From CAWEYO01 sp963813315 (GTDB lineage Bacteria; Pseudomonadota; Alphaproteobacteria; Rhizobiales; Rhizobiaceae), in the NCBI GenBank assembly GCA_963813315.1, contig CAWEYO010000004.1, positions 143,397 through 207,396 on the forward strand: a stretch of DNA of 64,000 nucleotides. The letters run 5' to 3'. Of the stretch, positions 1-9,390 are shown piece by piece. The notes beneath the pieces are model-generated. The model searched no databases and was not told the origin of the DNA. It worked only from the letters and a program-made list of their open reading frames with translations. Position 1 is the first letter of the stretch, and each line of letters opens with the position of its first letter. A program made the position numbers and the translations under genes.

Positions 1-2238
1 GGCGCCGGCAGCGATGCGCTCTACCTGACCTCGAACTCGGAAGACCTTAACACGCTGGGGGCAATGGATACGTCGATCCAGAACGTCGAGATAATCTCGG
101 CCGCCGGCGCAACAACACCCGGCTCGACGATAAACCTGAGTGCGCAGACGGAAGCCTTCTCGATCACCGGCAGCGCCGGTAGCGACTGGCTCGTCGGCGG
201 CACAGGCAACGACACGATCGGCGGCGGCTCGGGTGGCGACACGATCGACGGCGGGGCCGGCGACGACACGATCACGTTCGACGGCTCGGAAATTTTGATT
301 GCCGGCGGTGCAGGCGACGACACATTGAAAGTGACCGGGGCCGCAGAGATCGACCTGAGTTCTTCGTTGGACCAGGCTTCCCTCGAGACGGCGACTGTCA
401 CCGGCTTTGAGAATGTGGATGCATCCACGTCGAGCGCGGCCGTCAGCCTGACGGGCGATGCCAACGGCAATGTGCTCATTGGCGGCCAAGGCACCGACAC
501 GATCAACGGCGGCGGCGGCAACGACACGATCACCTTCGACGGCTCGGATGTTTCGATTGCCGGCGGAGTGGGCATCGACACTTTGATCGTGAAAGGAGCT
601 GCAACGATCACGCTGTCGGTCGGCACGGTCACCGGCTTTGAGAATGTGGATGCGTCCACGTCGAGCGCGGCCGTCAGCCTGACGGGCGATGCCAACGGCA
701 ATGTGCTCATTGGCGGCTCCGGCGCCGACACGCTCGACGGCGGCGGCGGCGACGACACGATCACCGGCGGCGCGGGCGCCGACACGCTCGACGGCGGCGG
801 CGGCAACGACACGATCACCTTCGACGGCTTGGATGTTTCGATTGCCGGCGGAGTGGGCATCGACACTTTGATCGTGAAAGGAGCTGCAACGATCACGCTG
901 TCGGTCGGCACGGTCACCGGCCTTGAGAATGTGGATGCGTCCACGTCGAGCGCGGCCGTCAGCCTGACGGGCGATGCCAACGGCAATGTGCTCATTGGCG
1001 GCGCGGGCGCCGACTCGCTCGACGGCGGTGACGGCGACGACACGATCACCTTCGACGGCTCGGATGTTTCGATTGCCGGTGGGGCGGGCATCGACACTTT
1101 GATCGTGACTGGAGCTACAACGATCGACCTGAGTTCTTCGTTGGACCAGGCTTCCCTCGACATGGCGAATGTCACCGGCTTTGAGAATGTGGATGTGTCC
1201 ACGTCGAGCGCGGCCGTCAGCCTAACGGGCGATGCCAACGCCAATGCACTCACCGGCGGTGCCGGTAACGACACCATTACCGGCGGGGCGGGTGCCGACA
1301 CGATGAGCGGTGGCGCTGGCAACGACGTCTATGTTGTCGATAGCACCGGCGACAAGATCATTGAGAGCGCGTCGGGCGGTCTCGACAGCGTACAATCCGC
1401 GATCACTTTCAGCCTGCTGAATGCCGGCGCTGTCGAGACCCTGACGCTGACAGGCACCGGCAGCACCAAGGGCACGGGCAACACCTACAACAACACTCTG
1501 ACCGGCAACACGGGCTCCAACGTGCTTGATGGCGGCGCCGGCAATGACACTATCTATGGCGGTGCCGGCAACGACACGATCACCGGCGGTACCGGCGCCG
1601 ACACGATGAGCGGTGGCGCTGGCAACGACGTCTATGTCGTCGATAGCACCGGCGACAAGGTCATTGAGAGCACGTCGGGCGGTCTCGACAGCGTACAATC
1701 CGCGATCACTTTCAGCCTGGCGGGTGCCGGTGTTGTCGAGACCCTGACGCTGACAGGCACCGGCAACATCAAGGGCACGGGCAACACCTACAACAACACT
1801 CTGACCGGCAACGTGGGCGCCAATGCGCTTGATGGCGGCGCAGGCGCCGATGCGCTCAACGGCGGCACCGGCAATGACACGCTGAACGGCGGGACTGGCA
1901 AGGATACGCTCACCGGCGGGGTGGGCAAGGATACGTTCTTCTTCAACGCCGCATTGAGCACGGCCAACAGCGACAAGATCAACGATTTCTCGGTTGCTGA
2001 CGACACGGTGCGGCTGGAAAACGCGGTGTTCGCCGCGCTGAAGGCGACCGGCACTTTGGCCTCGGCCGCCTTTTATGTCGGCGCGGCCGCACACGATGCC
2101 AGCGACCGCATCATCTACAACAAGACGACCGGCGCGCTGACCTACGATTCCAACGGCAACGCCGCCGGCGGTGCGGTGCAGTTCGCCACGCTCGCCAAGG
2201 GGCTGGCGCTCACCAACGCGGATTTCGTGGTGGTGTGA
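1..2238 (+). CDS. RTX-type calcium-binding repeat protein, C-terminal part (5' end outside window)
   Basis: The reading frame is open from base 1, so the first ATG at 64 is probably internal and the gene starts before the window. The protein is built of glycine/aspartate nonapeptides of the GGxGxDxxx type (for example GGAGNDTITGG, GGTGNDTLNGG), which in RTX proteins form calcium-binding beta-rolls. Between the nonapeptide blocks are larger repeats of about 95 residues (VTGFENVDAS, SLTGDANGN). The last 80 or so residues (from about base 1980) lack nonapeptides and look like the C-terminal domain that carries the type I secretion signal. No enzymatic domain is visible, so it may be an adhesin or surface-layer-like protein. 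It is very poor in Cys. Family confident, role unknown. Confidence 0.9.
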   Translation, partial: GAGSDALYLTSNSEDLNTLGAMDTSIQNVEIISAAGATTPGSTINLSAQTEAFSITGSAGSDWLVGGTGNDTIGGGSGGDTIDGGAGDDTITFDGSEILIAGGAGDDTLKVTGAAEIDLSSSLDQASLETATVTGFENVDASTSSAAVSLTGDANGNVLIGGQGTDTINGGGGNDTITFDGSDVSIAGGVGIDTLIVKGAATITLSVGTVTGFENVDASTSSAAVSLTGDANGNVLIGGSGADTLDGGGGDDTITGGAGADTLDGGGGNDTITFDGLDVSIAGGVGIDTLIVKGAATITLSVGTVTGLENVDASTSSAAVSLTGDANGNVLIGGAGADSLDGGDGDDTITFDGSDVSIAGGAGIDTLIVTGATTIDLSSSLDQASLDMANVTGFENVDVSTSSAAVSLTGDANANALTGGAGNDTITGGAGADTMSGGAGNDVYVVDSTGDKIIESASGGLDSVQSAITFSLLNAGAVETLTLTGTGSTKGTGNTYNNTLTGNTGSNVLDGGAGNDTIYGGAGNDTITGGTGADTMSGGAGNDVYVVDSTGDKVIESTSGGLDSVQSAITFSLAGAGVVETLTLTGTGNIKGTGNTYNNTLTGNVGANALDGGAGADALNGGTGNDTLNGGTGKDTLTGGVGKDTFFFNAALSTANSDKINDFSVADDTVRLENAVFAALKATGTLASAAFYVGAAAHDASDRIIYNKTTGALTYDSNGNAAGGAVQFATLAKGLALTNADFVVV
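506..1004 (+). repeat. Near-identical internal duplication in the RTX gene (285-bp period)
   Basis: Bases 506-719 recur almost unchanged at 791-1004, an offset of 285 bp or 95 codons. The near-identity at DNA level, not just protein level, points to recent duplication or gene conversion within the coding repeat. Confidence 0.8.
1294..1833 (+). repeat. Second internal duplication in the RTX gene (303-bp period)
   Basis: The segment starting at 1294 (ADTMSGGAGNDVYVVDSTGD) recurs at 1597, offset 303 bp or 101 codons, with few base changes over more than 200 bp. This unit differs from the 95-codon unit upstream, so the protein has two kinds of long repeat. Confidence 0.75.
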
Positions 2239-2488
2239 GGGGCTCGGACACATGATCCCCTCGGCAGCCGGGGTTTCGCCTAATTGCCAACGTTGCACGG
2301 CTAGCGAGTCATCGATGACAGCCAATCTCCCCCCTTGCGGGGGATCAGCCGACGCTTTGGGTTTCGCCATTCGCCATCGAAACGCGTGCACCGAGCTTCC
2401 CAATTGACGTTGGCGTTGCTTCCGCTACCCTTATGTTCAAAGCGGACCTTCAGGAGACGCAGCTAACGGACAGGCTGGGAGGTGCGGC

Positions 2489-4714
2489 GTGATACTAACC
2501 GGTGCTATGCTCCTTGCGGTCGTGGCAGCGTTGTTGACGGTTGCTGCCGTCCTCAAGGTTCAAACAGGCTCGAGTTTCACCCAGGCTTTGCTTTATGCGT
2601 TCCCGAAACTCGTCTGGCGCATTGCCGACGAACGCATCGGGATCGCGCGCGATGCCGATGCGCCTGTCATCTACGCGATCTCGCACCAGTCGAAGCTCGA
2701 TCCAGCGCTGATGCTGGCGCTGCTGCCCGAGCAAACGCTGCACATACTCGATGAAGACTCGGCAAGGTCAGTCTGGCTGGAACCGTGGCGCGAACTTGCC
2801 CGCACCATCGCCTTCAACGCTGAGCACGTCTTTGTCAGCCGGCGCCTCGTCCGCTATCTGCGCGGCAAGGGGCGTCTGGCCGTCTACTTTCCGGACGCGG
2901 TGGAGCCCGATATGAAGGCGTTCCGGCTCTTTCGCGCCGTCGCACGCATTGCCATGAAGGCCGATGCCAGAATTGTGCCGATCGTGGTCGGCGCGGCGCG
3001 CCATTCGCCGCTGTCCCTGACACCGCCTGAAGCGGCGCCACGCCGCTGGTTTCCTAAACTTCAAATCAGCGTGCTCGAACCGATGACCGTGAACGAACTG
3101 ATGGAACGCGCCGGAGCGTATACCACCGCCTCGAATGCGTTGTTCGATCGTGTCGCGGAAGCGCGTGTTGCCGCAGCCGATCCCTCCCGCACGCTGTTCC
3201 TCGCAATCCGGGACGCTGCTGGCCGCTTCGGGCCATCACGCACCATTATCGAGGACGTGGTGACCGGGGCCATGACCTACAGACGTCTTTTCATCGCGGT
3301 CCGGGTCCTTGCAAGGCGATTCTCACGCATAGGCCGGCCTGGGGAAGCGGTCGGGCTGATGCTGCCCAACGCAAATGGCGTGGCTATCTCGTTCCTGGCC
3401 CTCCAGTCGGCGGGGCGGGTCGCGGCGATGATCAACTACACCGCGGGCACGGCCAGTGTTTCGGCGGCAATTCAAACTGCCGGCGTCCGCACGGTGATCT
3501 CCTCTCGCGCTTTCGTTAATAAAGCGGACCTCGGTGCCGTCGTGGAGGCGGTCGAACAGGCCGGTGCCAAGATCATATGGCTGGAGGAACTGCGCCAGAC
3601 GGTCACAGTGCCCGAAAAGGTCCTGGCCAGCCTGCTATGGCGTTTTCCATTGGCCACCCAGGACGCCACCAAGCCTGCGGCCATTCTCTTTACGTCAGGC
3701 TCCGAAGGCGTTCCAAAAGGCGTCGTGCTCTCGCACAGGAACCTGATCGTGAACGCGTTGCAGGCCGAAGCGCGATTGACGTTCAGCCCGCAAGACACGC
3801 TGCTCAACGTCCTCCCGGTGTTTCATTCCTTTGGCCTAATGGCGGGAACGATCCTTCCGCTGCTCATCGGCGTTCGCCTGTTCCTCTACCCATCCCCGCT
3901 CCACTACAAGCTCATCCCCGAGATCGCCGCCAAAGTGAAGCCAACGATCCTCGTTGGCACGGATACCTTTCTCAACGGCTACGCCCGTACGGCCAAGGAC
4001 AGCGATTTTGCCAGCCTGAGGCTTGTCGTTGCCGGCGCCGAGACGGTGAAGCCGGAAACGCGCCGGGTCTGGCGAGAACGTTTCGGCGCCGAGATTGTTG
4101 AAGGTTTCGGCCTGACCGAGGCGTCGCCGGTCGTTGCCGTGAACACGGCCACACATGGCCGCGACGGCACCGTCGGCCGCCTCCTCCCCGGAATGCGGAT
4201 GAGGCTTGAACCGGTCGAAGGCATCGCGGATGGCGGCCGGCTTTTCATCGCCGGTCCCAACGTCATGATGGGCTACATGAGGGCTGAGCTGCCGGGCGAA
4301 CTTGAGCCCCTACCCGGCGAATGGTACGACACGGGGGACATCATCTCCGTGGATCGCGAAGGTTTCATCTCGATCCGAGGCCGTGCGAAGCGCTTTGCCA
4401 AGATTGCCGGCGAGATGGTTTCGCTGGGTGCAGTCGAGATAATGGTGCAGGCGCTGTGGCCGGAGGAAAACCATGCGGTCGTAGCGGTGCCCGACAAACG
4501 CAAGGGCGAACGGATCGTTCTGGTTACGACTGCCGACAAGGCGGACTCATTGGAACTGCGTCAGTTCGGCAAAAAGTCGGGGGCCAATGAACTGATGGTT
4601 CCCGCTGAAATCATAAAGGTACCCGAGATACCGGTGCTCGGTTCCGGCAAGACAGACTATGTATCGGCCCGGCGCATTGCCTTTGAGAGGCTTGGGCTGG
4701 ATGCAGCGGCCTGA
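2489..4714 (+). CDS. aas: Aas-like bifunctional acyltransferase / acyl-ACP synthetase
   Basis: 741 residues, close to E. coli Aas (719). An N-terminal hydrophobic helix is followed by a PlsC-type acyltransferase domain (about residues 20-190) with the HX4D motif in SHQSKLDPA. An AMP-binding ligase domain follows (about 220-740), with the P-loop-like FTSGSEGVPKG and the adenylation motif YDTGD. Known members re-acylate lysophosphatidylethanolamine at the membrane, using fatty acid activated on ACP. It stands alone but lies 125 bp from the convergent phosphatidylserine/PE synthesis genes, which suits a membrane lipid repair role. The start at 2489 gives a hydrophobic N-terminus; no strong Shine-Dalgarno was used to choose it. 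Confidence 0.85.
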   Translation: MILTGAMLLAVVAALLTVAAVLKVQTGSSFTQALLYAFPKLVWRIADERIGIARDADAPVIYAISHQSKLDPALMLALLPEQTLHILDEDSARSVWLEPWRELARTIAFNAEHVFVSRRLVRYLRGKGRLAVYFPDAVEPDMKAFRLFRAVARIAMKADARIVPIVVGAARHSPLSLTPPEAAPRRWFPKLQISVLEPMTVNELMERAGAYTTASNALFDRVAEARVAAADPSRTLFLAIRDAAGRFGPSRTIIEDVVTGAMTYRRLFIAVRVLARRFSRIGRPGEAVGLMLPNANGVAISFLALQSAGRVAAMINYTAGTASVSAAIQTAGVRTVISSRAFVNKADLGAVVEAVEQAGAKIIWLEELRQTVTVPEKVLASLLWRFPLATQDATKPAAILFTSGSEGVPKGVVLSHRNLIVNALQAEARLTFSPQDTLLNVLPVFHSFGLMAGTILPLLIGVRLFLYPSPLHYKLIPEIAAKVKPTILVGTDTFLNGYARTAKDSDFASLRLVVAGAETVKPETRRVWRERFGAEIVEGFGLTEASPVVAVNTATHGRDGTVGRLLPGMRMRLEPVEGIADGGRLFIAGPNVMMGYMRAELPGELEPLPGEWYDTGDIISVDREGFISIRGRAKRFAKIAGEMVSLGAVEIMVQALWPEENHAVVAVPDKRKGERIVLVTTADKADSLELRQFGKKSGANELMVPAEIIKVPEIPVLGSGKTDYVSARRIAFERLGLDAAA

Positions 4715-4737
4715 AAGTCAGGCATCCGGGCCGGTTA

Positions 4738-4843
4738 ATGCATGTCGCCCAAAAAGTGCGCAGCGGTTTTGGGATAACGACATGCACAGAAACAATAGCC
4801 TAAAGCGCGTCGCATGAGTCCGTTTCGCCGCGCCGCGCTTTAG
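4738..4843. repeat. Palindromic intergenic repeat, family A, copy 1
   Basis: About 105 bp containing two dyads: ATGCATGTCG...CGACATGCA and CTAAAGCGCGTCGC...GCGCTTTAG. An almost identical copy in inverted orientation lies at 6472-6574, so the pair brackets pssA-psd. The stop codon of pssA (4840-4842) lies inside the repeat. Such elements are typical of rhizobial genomes and can form stable RNA hairpins; a terminator-like role for the convergent aas and pssA genes is inference. Confidence 0.8.
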
Positions 4844-5703
4844 GGCGGCGTGCTCTTCCCATCCGTGACACCTCCCGCTTCAACCTGACGCGCGCGGCGC
4901 GCATACGCTGCTGCACTCAACGGAAGGAAGAGGAAATAAGCGATCGCCGATGCCGTCAGCGTCTGCCATGTATAGGTCGCAAGCAGCAGCACGTAAGAGA
5001 CAACGGCTAGGATCAGCGGCATGACCTTGTCGCCTGGTATGCGCGCGCCCGCGGTCTTGCCCGAATAAACCGGCAGGCGGCTGACCAGCAGCAGCGCAAC
5101 GACGATCGCAAAGCCGGAACTCACATAGGCGAACATGATGCTGGGCGCCACCCCGATGAAGCCGAGATAGACCGGCAGAAGCACCAGCGCTGCCCCCGCC
5201 GGCGCAGGCACCCCGACGAAGTAGTCGGCCTGCCACGCCGGCCGGTCGAGGTCTTCATCGAGCACGTTGAAGCGCGCAAGCCTCAATCCGCAGGCTATCG
5301 CGAAGAGCAACGCGGCGATCCAGCCGATCGATCCGGCGCGATCGAGCAGGTAGGCATAGAGCACCAGCGACGGCGCCACGCCGAAATTGACGATATCGGC
5401 GAGCGAATCCATCTGGGCGCCGAATTTCGACGAAGCTTTAAGCCGTCGCGCAATGCGCCCGTCGATGCCGTCCAGGAACGCCGCGACAAGCACCATCACG
5501 ACCGCGATCTCGAAACGGTGCTCGAAGGCGAGACGAATGCCCGACAGTCCGGCACAGATCGCCAGCACCGTTATGAGATTGGGAATGAGCAGCCGCACCG
5601 GAATTTCCCGGATGCGTGGGCCGCCCCGGCCGTGTGGTTCGAAATCGATGAAAGAACCCGGCCATGTAAGCCTACGAAATGCGAACCAGCGGCGTTGCTG
5701 CAC
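4840..5703 (-). CDS. pssA: CDP-diacylglycerol--serine O-phosphatidyltransferase
   Basis: 287 residues with several membrane helices. The CDP-alcohol phosphatidyltransferase signature DGx2ARx8Gx3Dx3D is complete at residues 81-103 (D81, G82, A85, R86, G95, D99, D103). The enzyme joins CDP-diacylglycerol and serine to make phosphatidylserine at the inner membrane; psd, directly upstream and overlapping by 32 bp, converts it to phosphatidylethanolamine. The start used is a GTG at 5703, because no ATG, GTG or TTG is better placed before the conserved IREIPVRLLIPNL. The overlap implies translational coupling with psd. Confidence 0.93.
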   Translation of the reverse strand: MQQRRWFAFRRLTWPGSFIDFEPHGRGGPRIREIPVRLLIPNLITVLAICAGLSGIRLAFEHRFEIAVVMVLVAAFLDGIDGRIARRLKASSKFGAQMDSLADIVNFGVAPSLVLYAYLLDRAGSIGWIAALLFAIACGLRLARFNVLDEDLDRPAWQADYFVGVPAPAGAALVLLPVYLGFIGVAPSIMFAYVSSGFAIVVALLLVSRLPVYSGKTAGARIPGDKVMPLILAVVSYVLLLATYTWQTLTASAIAYFLFLPLSAAAYARRARQVEAGGVTDGKSTPP

Positions 5704-6370
5704 TGCCGCCGAATTCCGCGATAACCGTCTCGCCGGCGACCGAGGTTTGGCCGACAGCCACCCTGGGAGCCGCGTCCTTCGGCAGGAATATGTCGACGCG
5801 CGAACCGAATCGGATCAGGCCGATCCGCTCCCCCACACCGATATTCGACTTTGCTTCCACGAAGCAGACGATACGGCGCGCCACCAGCCCCGCGATCTGG
5901 ACCAGTGCTACCGTCCCGTTCGGGCTTTCGATCACCAGACCGTTGCGCTCATTCTCGTCGCTTGCCTTGTCAAGTTCCGCATTCAGGAACTTGCCCGGAC
6001 GATGCTCGATCTTCGCGATGCGTCCGCGCACGGGCGAACGGTTCACATGGCATGAGAAGACGTTCATGAAGACCGAGACGCGCGTCATTTCCCCGGTTCC
6101 AAGGCCAAGCTCGCGCGGAGGCACCGCCGGCCCCACCGACGATACCAAACCATCGGCCGGGCTGATCACGAGGCGATCGTCGACGGGTGTTACCCGCTCC
6201 GGATCTCGGAAGAAGTAGGCGCACCACGCCGTTAGAATAAGGCCGATCCAAAACAGGACCGACGAGAAGAGACCGACTATCACTGTCACGCCGGCAAAAG
6301 CAGCGATGAAAGGCCAGCCTTCACGGTGGACCGGGACCAAGGTGTTGCGAATGCTATCAGCGAGGCTCAT
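5672..6370 (-). CDS. psd: Phosphatidylserine decarboxylase proenzyme
   Basis: 232 residues, the short form common in alphaproteobacteria. The autocleavage site is the Gly-Ser pair at residues 189-190 in IRFGSRVD; the Ser becomes the pyruvoyl cofactor of the small alpha chain. An N-terminal hydrophobic segment (residues 18-50) anchors it. It makes phosphatidylethanolamine from the PssA product and is the promoter-proximal gene of a psd-pssA operon. The family A repeat lies in the promoter region. Confidence 0.93.
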   Translation of the reverse strand: MSLADSIRNTLVPVHREGWPFIAAFAGVTVIVGLFSSVLFWIGLILTAWCAYFFRDPERVTPVDDRLVISPADGLVSSVGPAVPPRELGLGTGEMTRVSVFMNVFSCHVNRSPVRGRIAKIEHRPGKFLNAELDKASDENERNGLVIESPNGTVALVQIAGLVARRIVCFVEAKSNIGVGERIGLIRFGSRVDIFLPKDAAPRVAVGQTSVAGETVIAEFGGSAATPLVRIS

Positions 6371-6471
6371 TCAAGAACCGCCTCCAAATGAAATCCGAGC
6401 CTGCTTAGCGGATATGAACTCTCGCCGCAACGCGGCTGCCGGCCGCAATGACTTCGAAAGGATGGCACGCC

Positions 6472-6574
6472 AAAGCGCGTCGCGGCAAAACAGATTCATG
6501 CGACGCGCTTTAGGCTATGGTTTCTGTGCATGTCGTTATCCCAAAACCGCTGCGCACTTTTGGGCGACATGCAT
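6472..6574. repeat. Palindromic intergenic repeat, family A, copy 2 (inverted relative to copy 1)
   Basis: The reverse complement of this segment matches 4738-4843 with only a few differences along its whole length. It lies between the convergent end of tgt and the start of psd, so it could act both as a tgt 3' hairpin and in the psd leader. Confidence 0.8.
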
Positions 6575-6589
6575 TAGTACCCAACCAAC

Positions 6590-7723
6590 TCACAGCGCAG
6601 CCAGATCGCCTCTCGCCCAGCCCTCGGCAATCACCGCAGCGCGCTCCGCAAATGCCCCAGCCTCGATCGCGTTGCGGATATCCTGCATCAGCCTTTGGTA
6701 ATAGGCGAGATTGTTCCAGGTGAGCAGCATCCCGCCCAGCGCCTCGCCAGACTTCACCAGATGGTGGAGGTAGGCGCGGGAATAGTCGCGCGACGCCGGA
6801 CAATCGCTTTCTTCGTCGAGCGGGCGCGCATCGTCGGCATGGCGGGCGTTTCGGAGATTGACCTTGCCGCGCCGCGTATAGGCGAGACCGTGGCGCCCAG
6901 CCCTGGTCGGCATTACGCAGTCGAACATGTCGATGCCGCGCGCCACCGACTTCAATATGTCGTCTGGCGTACCGACGCCCATAAGGTAGCGCGGCCGGTC
7001 AGCCGGCAGTTCGGGACAGGCGATGTCGAGCATTTCGAGCATCACCTCCTGTGGCTCCCCAACCGCAAGCCCGCCCACGGCGTAACCCTTCAAGTCCATG
7101 GCAGCAAGTGTCGCGGCCGACCGCACCCGCAGTTTGGCATCATCGCCGCCCTGCACGATGCCGAACATCGCCTTGCCCGGTTGGTTTCCAAACGCAGTCT
7201 TGCAGCGTTCCGCCCAGCGCAGCGAAAGCTCCATCGCGCGCTCGATTTCAGCCTCCTTGGCCGGCAGCGCCGTGCATTCGTCGAGCTGCATCTGAATGTC
7301 GGCGTCCAAAAGGCCCTGGATCTCGATAGAGCGTTCCGGAGACATTTCGTACGCCGCGCCGTCAATATGCGAGCGAAAGGTAACGCCCTTCTCGTTTAGC
7401 TTGCGCAGTTGAGCCAGCGACATGACCTGGAACCCGCCGCTGTCGGTGAGAATCGGATAGGGCCAGCGCGCAAATTCATGCAGGCCACCAAGGCTTGCCA
7501 CGCGTTCCGCGCCCGGCCGAAGCATCAGATGGTAAGTATTGCCCAGAATGATATCGGAGCCGAGCGCGCGGACCTGGTCCATATACATGGTTTTGACCGT
7601 GCCGCCCGTGCCCACCGGCATGAAAGCCGGCGTGCGGATGGTTCCCCTCGGCATCGTGATTTCACCGCGCCGCGCCCTGCCCTCGGTCGCAAGCAGGCGG
7701 AACAAAAACTCGGTCGTCATCAA
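6590..7723 (-). CDS. tgt: tRNA-guanine transglycosylase (queuine tRNA-ribosyltransferase)
   Basis: 377 residues, the usual length. It shows TDSGGFQVMSL in the substrate pocket and FDCVMPTRAGRHG, which carries the nucleophilic Asp. It exchanges the wobble guanine of tRNAs for Asp, Asn, His and Tyr with preQ1. It overlaps queA by 4 bp (ATGA), and the two act in sequence in queuosine synthesis. One oddity: the usual zinc ligands CxCx2C near the C-terminus are reduced to a single Cys in SDCPASRDYSRAYLHHL. From memory this also occurs in other rhizobial Tgt proteins, so it may be a lineage variant rather than damage. Confidence 0.95.
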   Translation of the reverse strand: MMTTEFLFRLLATEGRARRGEITMPRGTIRTPAFMPVGTGGTVKTMYMDQVRALGSDIILGNTYHLMLRPGAERVASLGGLHEFARWPYPILTDSGGFQVMSLAQLRKLNEKGVTFRSHIDGAAYEMSPERSIEIQGLLDADIQMQLDECTALPAKEAEIERAMELSLRWAERCKTAFGNQPGKAMFGIVQGGDDAKLRVRSAATLAAMDLKGYAVGGLAVGEPQEVMLEMLDIACPELPADRPRYLMGVGTPDDILKSVARGIDMFDCVMPTRAGRHGLAYTRRGKVNLRNARHADDARPLDEESDCPASRDYSRAYLHHLVKSGEALGGMLLTWNNLAYYQRLMQDIRNAIEAGAFAERAAVIAEGWARGDLAAL

Positions 7724-8796
7724 TAGTCATTCCTGAAAAGCAGGCTGGCATCGCCGTAGGAGTAGAACCTGTAACCGTGTTCTATGGCGTGCCGATAGGC
7801 CGCGCCCATGGTCTCCATTCCGGCAAACGCCGAGACGAGCATGAAAAGCGTCGAGCGCGGTAGGTGAAAGTTGGTCATCAGAGCATCTGCCGTCCTGAAG
7901 CGATAGCCCGGCGTAATGAAGATGTCGGTCGGGCCGGACCATGCTTCGATGGCGCCATCCTCTCGCGCTGCGCTCTCCAGCAGCCTGAGCGAGGTCGTGC
8001 CGACCGCGACGATACGCGCGCCGCGCGCCCGCGCGGCATTGAGCGCCGCGGCGGTTTCCTGCGAAATATGCCCGATCTCGGCATGCATCCTGTGGTCTTT
8101 GGTATCTTCGGCTTTAACGGGCAGGAAGGTCCCCGCACCGACATGCAGCGTCACGAAGCGCCTTTCGATGCCGCGTCTGTCGAGCGTCGCAAAAAGGTCC
8201 GGCGTGAAATGCAGTCCCGCCGTGGGCGCCGCGACCGCACCTTCATCGCGCGCGTAGACTGTCTGGTAGTCCGTCCGGTCGCGTTCGTCGTCCGGACGCT
8301 TCGAGGAGATATAGGGCGGCAGGGGAATATGCCCAACCGCGTGCAGCGCCTCGTCGAGCACCGACCCTGAAAGGTCGAACGCAAGCAGCGCCTCTCCCGC
8401 CTCCCCCTTCTCCACCACCGCAGCGTCGAGCGCGCCGAGAAAGCACGCGCGGCCATCATGCCCGAAGCGAATGCGATCTCCGGCCATCACCCGTTTCGCC
8501 GGCCGTAGGAACGCGAGCCAGCGGTCCGGCGCGACACGCATGTGCAATGTCGCATCCACATGCGCGGCCGCCTCGCCACGCTGCCTGATGCCCTTGAGCT
8601 GGGCGGGGATTACTTTCGTATCGTTGAATACCAGCACATCGCCCGGCTGGAGCAGTTCCGGTAGATCGCGCACGGCCCGATCCGCGAACGGGACGCCGGG
8701 CCGCACAAACAACAGCCGTGCCGCGTCACGCGGTTCGGCAGGGCGAAGCGCGATGCGGTTTTCCGGAAGTTCGAAATCAAACAGGTCTACGCGCAT
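7720..8796 (-). CDS. queA: S-adenosylmethionine:tRNA ribosyltransferase-isomerase
   Basis: 358 residues, full length. It begins MRVDLFDFELPENRIA and contains the family blocks FNDTKVIPAQL, PTAGLHFT and MTNFHLPRSTL. QueA transfers and isomerises the ribosyl of S-adenosylmethionine onto preQ1-modified tRNA to give epoxyqueuosine, the step after Tgt. It sits directly upstream of tgt with an ATGA overlap and 63 bp downstream of a cyclophilin gene on the same strand. Confidence 0.95.
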   Translation of the reverse strand: MRVDLFDFELPENRIALRPAEPRDAARLLFVRPGVPFADRAVRDLPELLQPGDVLVFNDTKVIPAQLKGIRQRGEAAAHVDATLHMRVAPDRWLAFLRPAKRVMAGDRIRFGHDGRACFLGALDAAVVEKGEAGEALLAFDLSGSVLDEALHAVGHIPLPPYISSKRPDDERDRTDYQTVYARDEGAVAAPTAGLHFTPDLFATLDRRGIERRFVTLHVGAGTFLPVKAEDTKDHRMHAEIGHISQETAAALNAARARGARIVAVGTTSLRLLESAAREDGAIEAWSGPTDIFITPGYRFRTADALMTNFHLPRSTLFMLVSAFAGMETMGAAYRHAIEHGYRFYSYGDASLLFRNDY

Positions 8797-8859
8797 GGTT
8801 TTGTGCCCCGCTCCCCGCGCACCGGAAAGCGAAGTGGCTGCAGCTTCCGCCCTTCCTGT

Positions 8860-9372
8860 TCAGGCGGCGTCCGCCGCAACCTTCATCGACACGATCTTGT
8901 CGGGGTCCTGGACCGGCTCGCCGCGCTTGATCTTGTCAACATTCTCCATGCCCTGAATGACCTGGCCCCACACCGTATACTGGCGGTTGAGAAATCCCGC
9001 GTCGTCGAAGCAGATGAAAAACTGCGAGTTCGCCGAGTTTGGATTCTGGGCGCGCGCCATTGAGCAGGTGCCGCGTGCATGATTGACGTTGGAGAACTCG
9101 GCCTTCAAATCCGGCTTATCCGATCCGCCCATCCCGGCGCGCGACGGGTTGAACGAGGGTCCGGTCGACTTGCCGAACTTCACGTCCCCGGTCTGCGCCA
9201 TGAAACCGTCGATCACGCGGTGGAAGACCACGCCATCATAGGCTCCCTCGCGGGTCAGTTCTTTGATCCGCCCGACATGACCGGGCGCCAGTTGCGGTAA
9301 GAGCTCGATGACGATCTTTCCTTTGGTGGTTTCCATTACGATTGTATTCTCGGGGTCGTTGATCTCGGCCAT
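8860..9372 (-). CDS. ppiB: Peptidyl-prolyl cis-trans isomerase, cyclophilin type, cytoplasmic
   Basis: 170 residues, a single cyclophilin domain. It shows the conserved FHRVIDGFMAQTGD and NSANSQFFIC segments; the Arg of FHR and the Gln and Phe of SQFF line the active site. No signal peptide is visible, so it should act in the cytoplasm. It is separated by 18 bp from a second cyclophilin gene that has a signal peptide, an arrangement common in rhizobia. The pair looks co-transcribed with queA-tgt downstream. Confidence 0.93.
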   Translation of the reverse strand: MAEINDPENTIVMETTKGKIVIELLPQLAPGHVGRIKELTREGAYDGVVFHRVIDGFMAQTGDVKFGKSTGPSFNPSRAGMGGSDKPDLKAEFSNVNHARGTCSMARAQNPNSANSQFFICFDDAGFLNRQYTVWGQVIQGMENVDKIKRGEPVQDPDKIVSMKVAADAA

Positions 9373-9390
9373 CAGCCAATTCCTTTCGTG

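Noticed and set aside
21..2403. Long minus-strand frames (433 and 393 codons) opposite the RTX gene
   Set aside because: They mirror the repetitive GC-rich plus-strand codons, have Pro/Ser or Val/Ala repeats with no domains, and lack ribosome binding sites.
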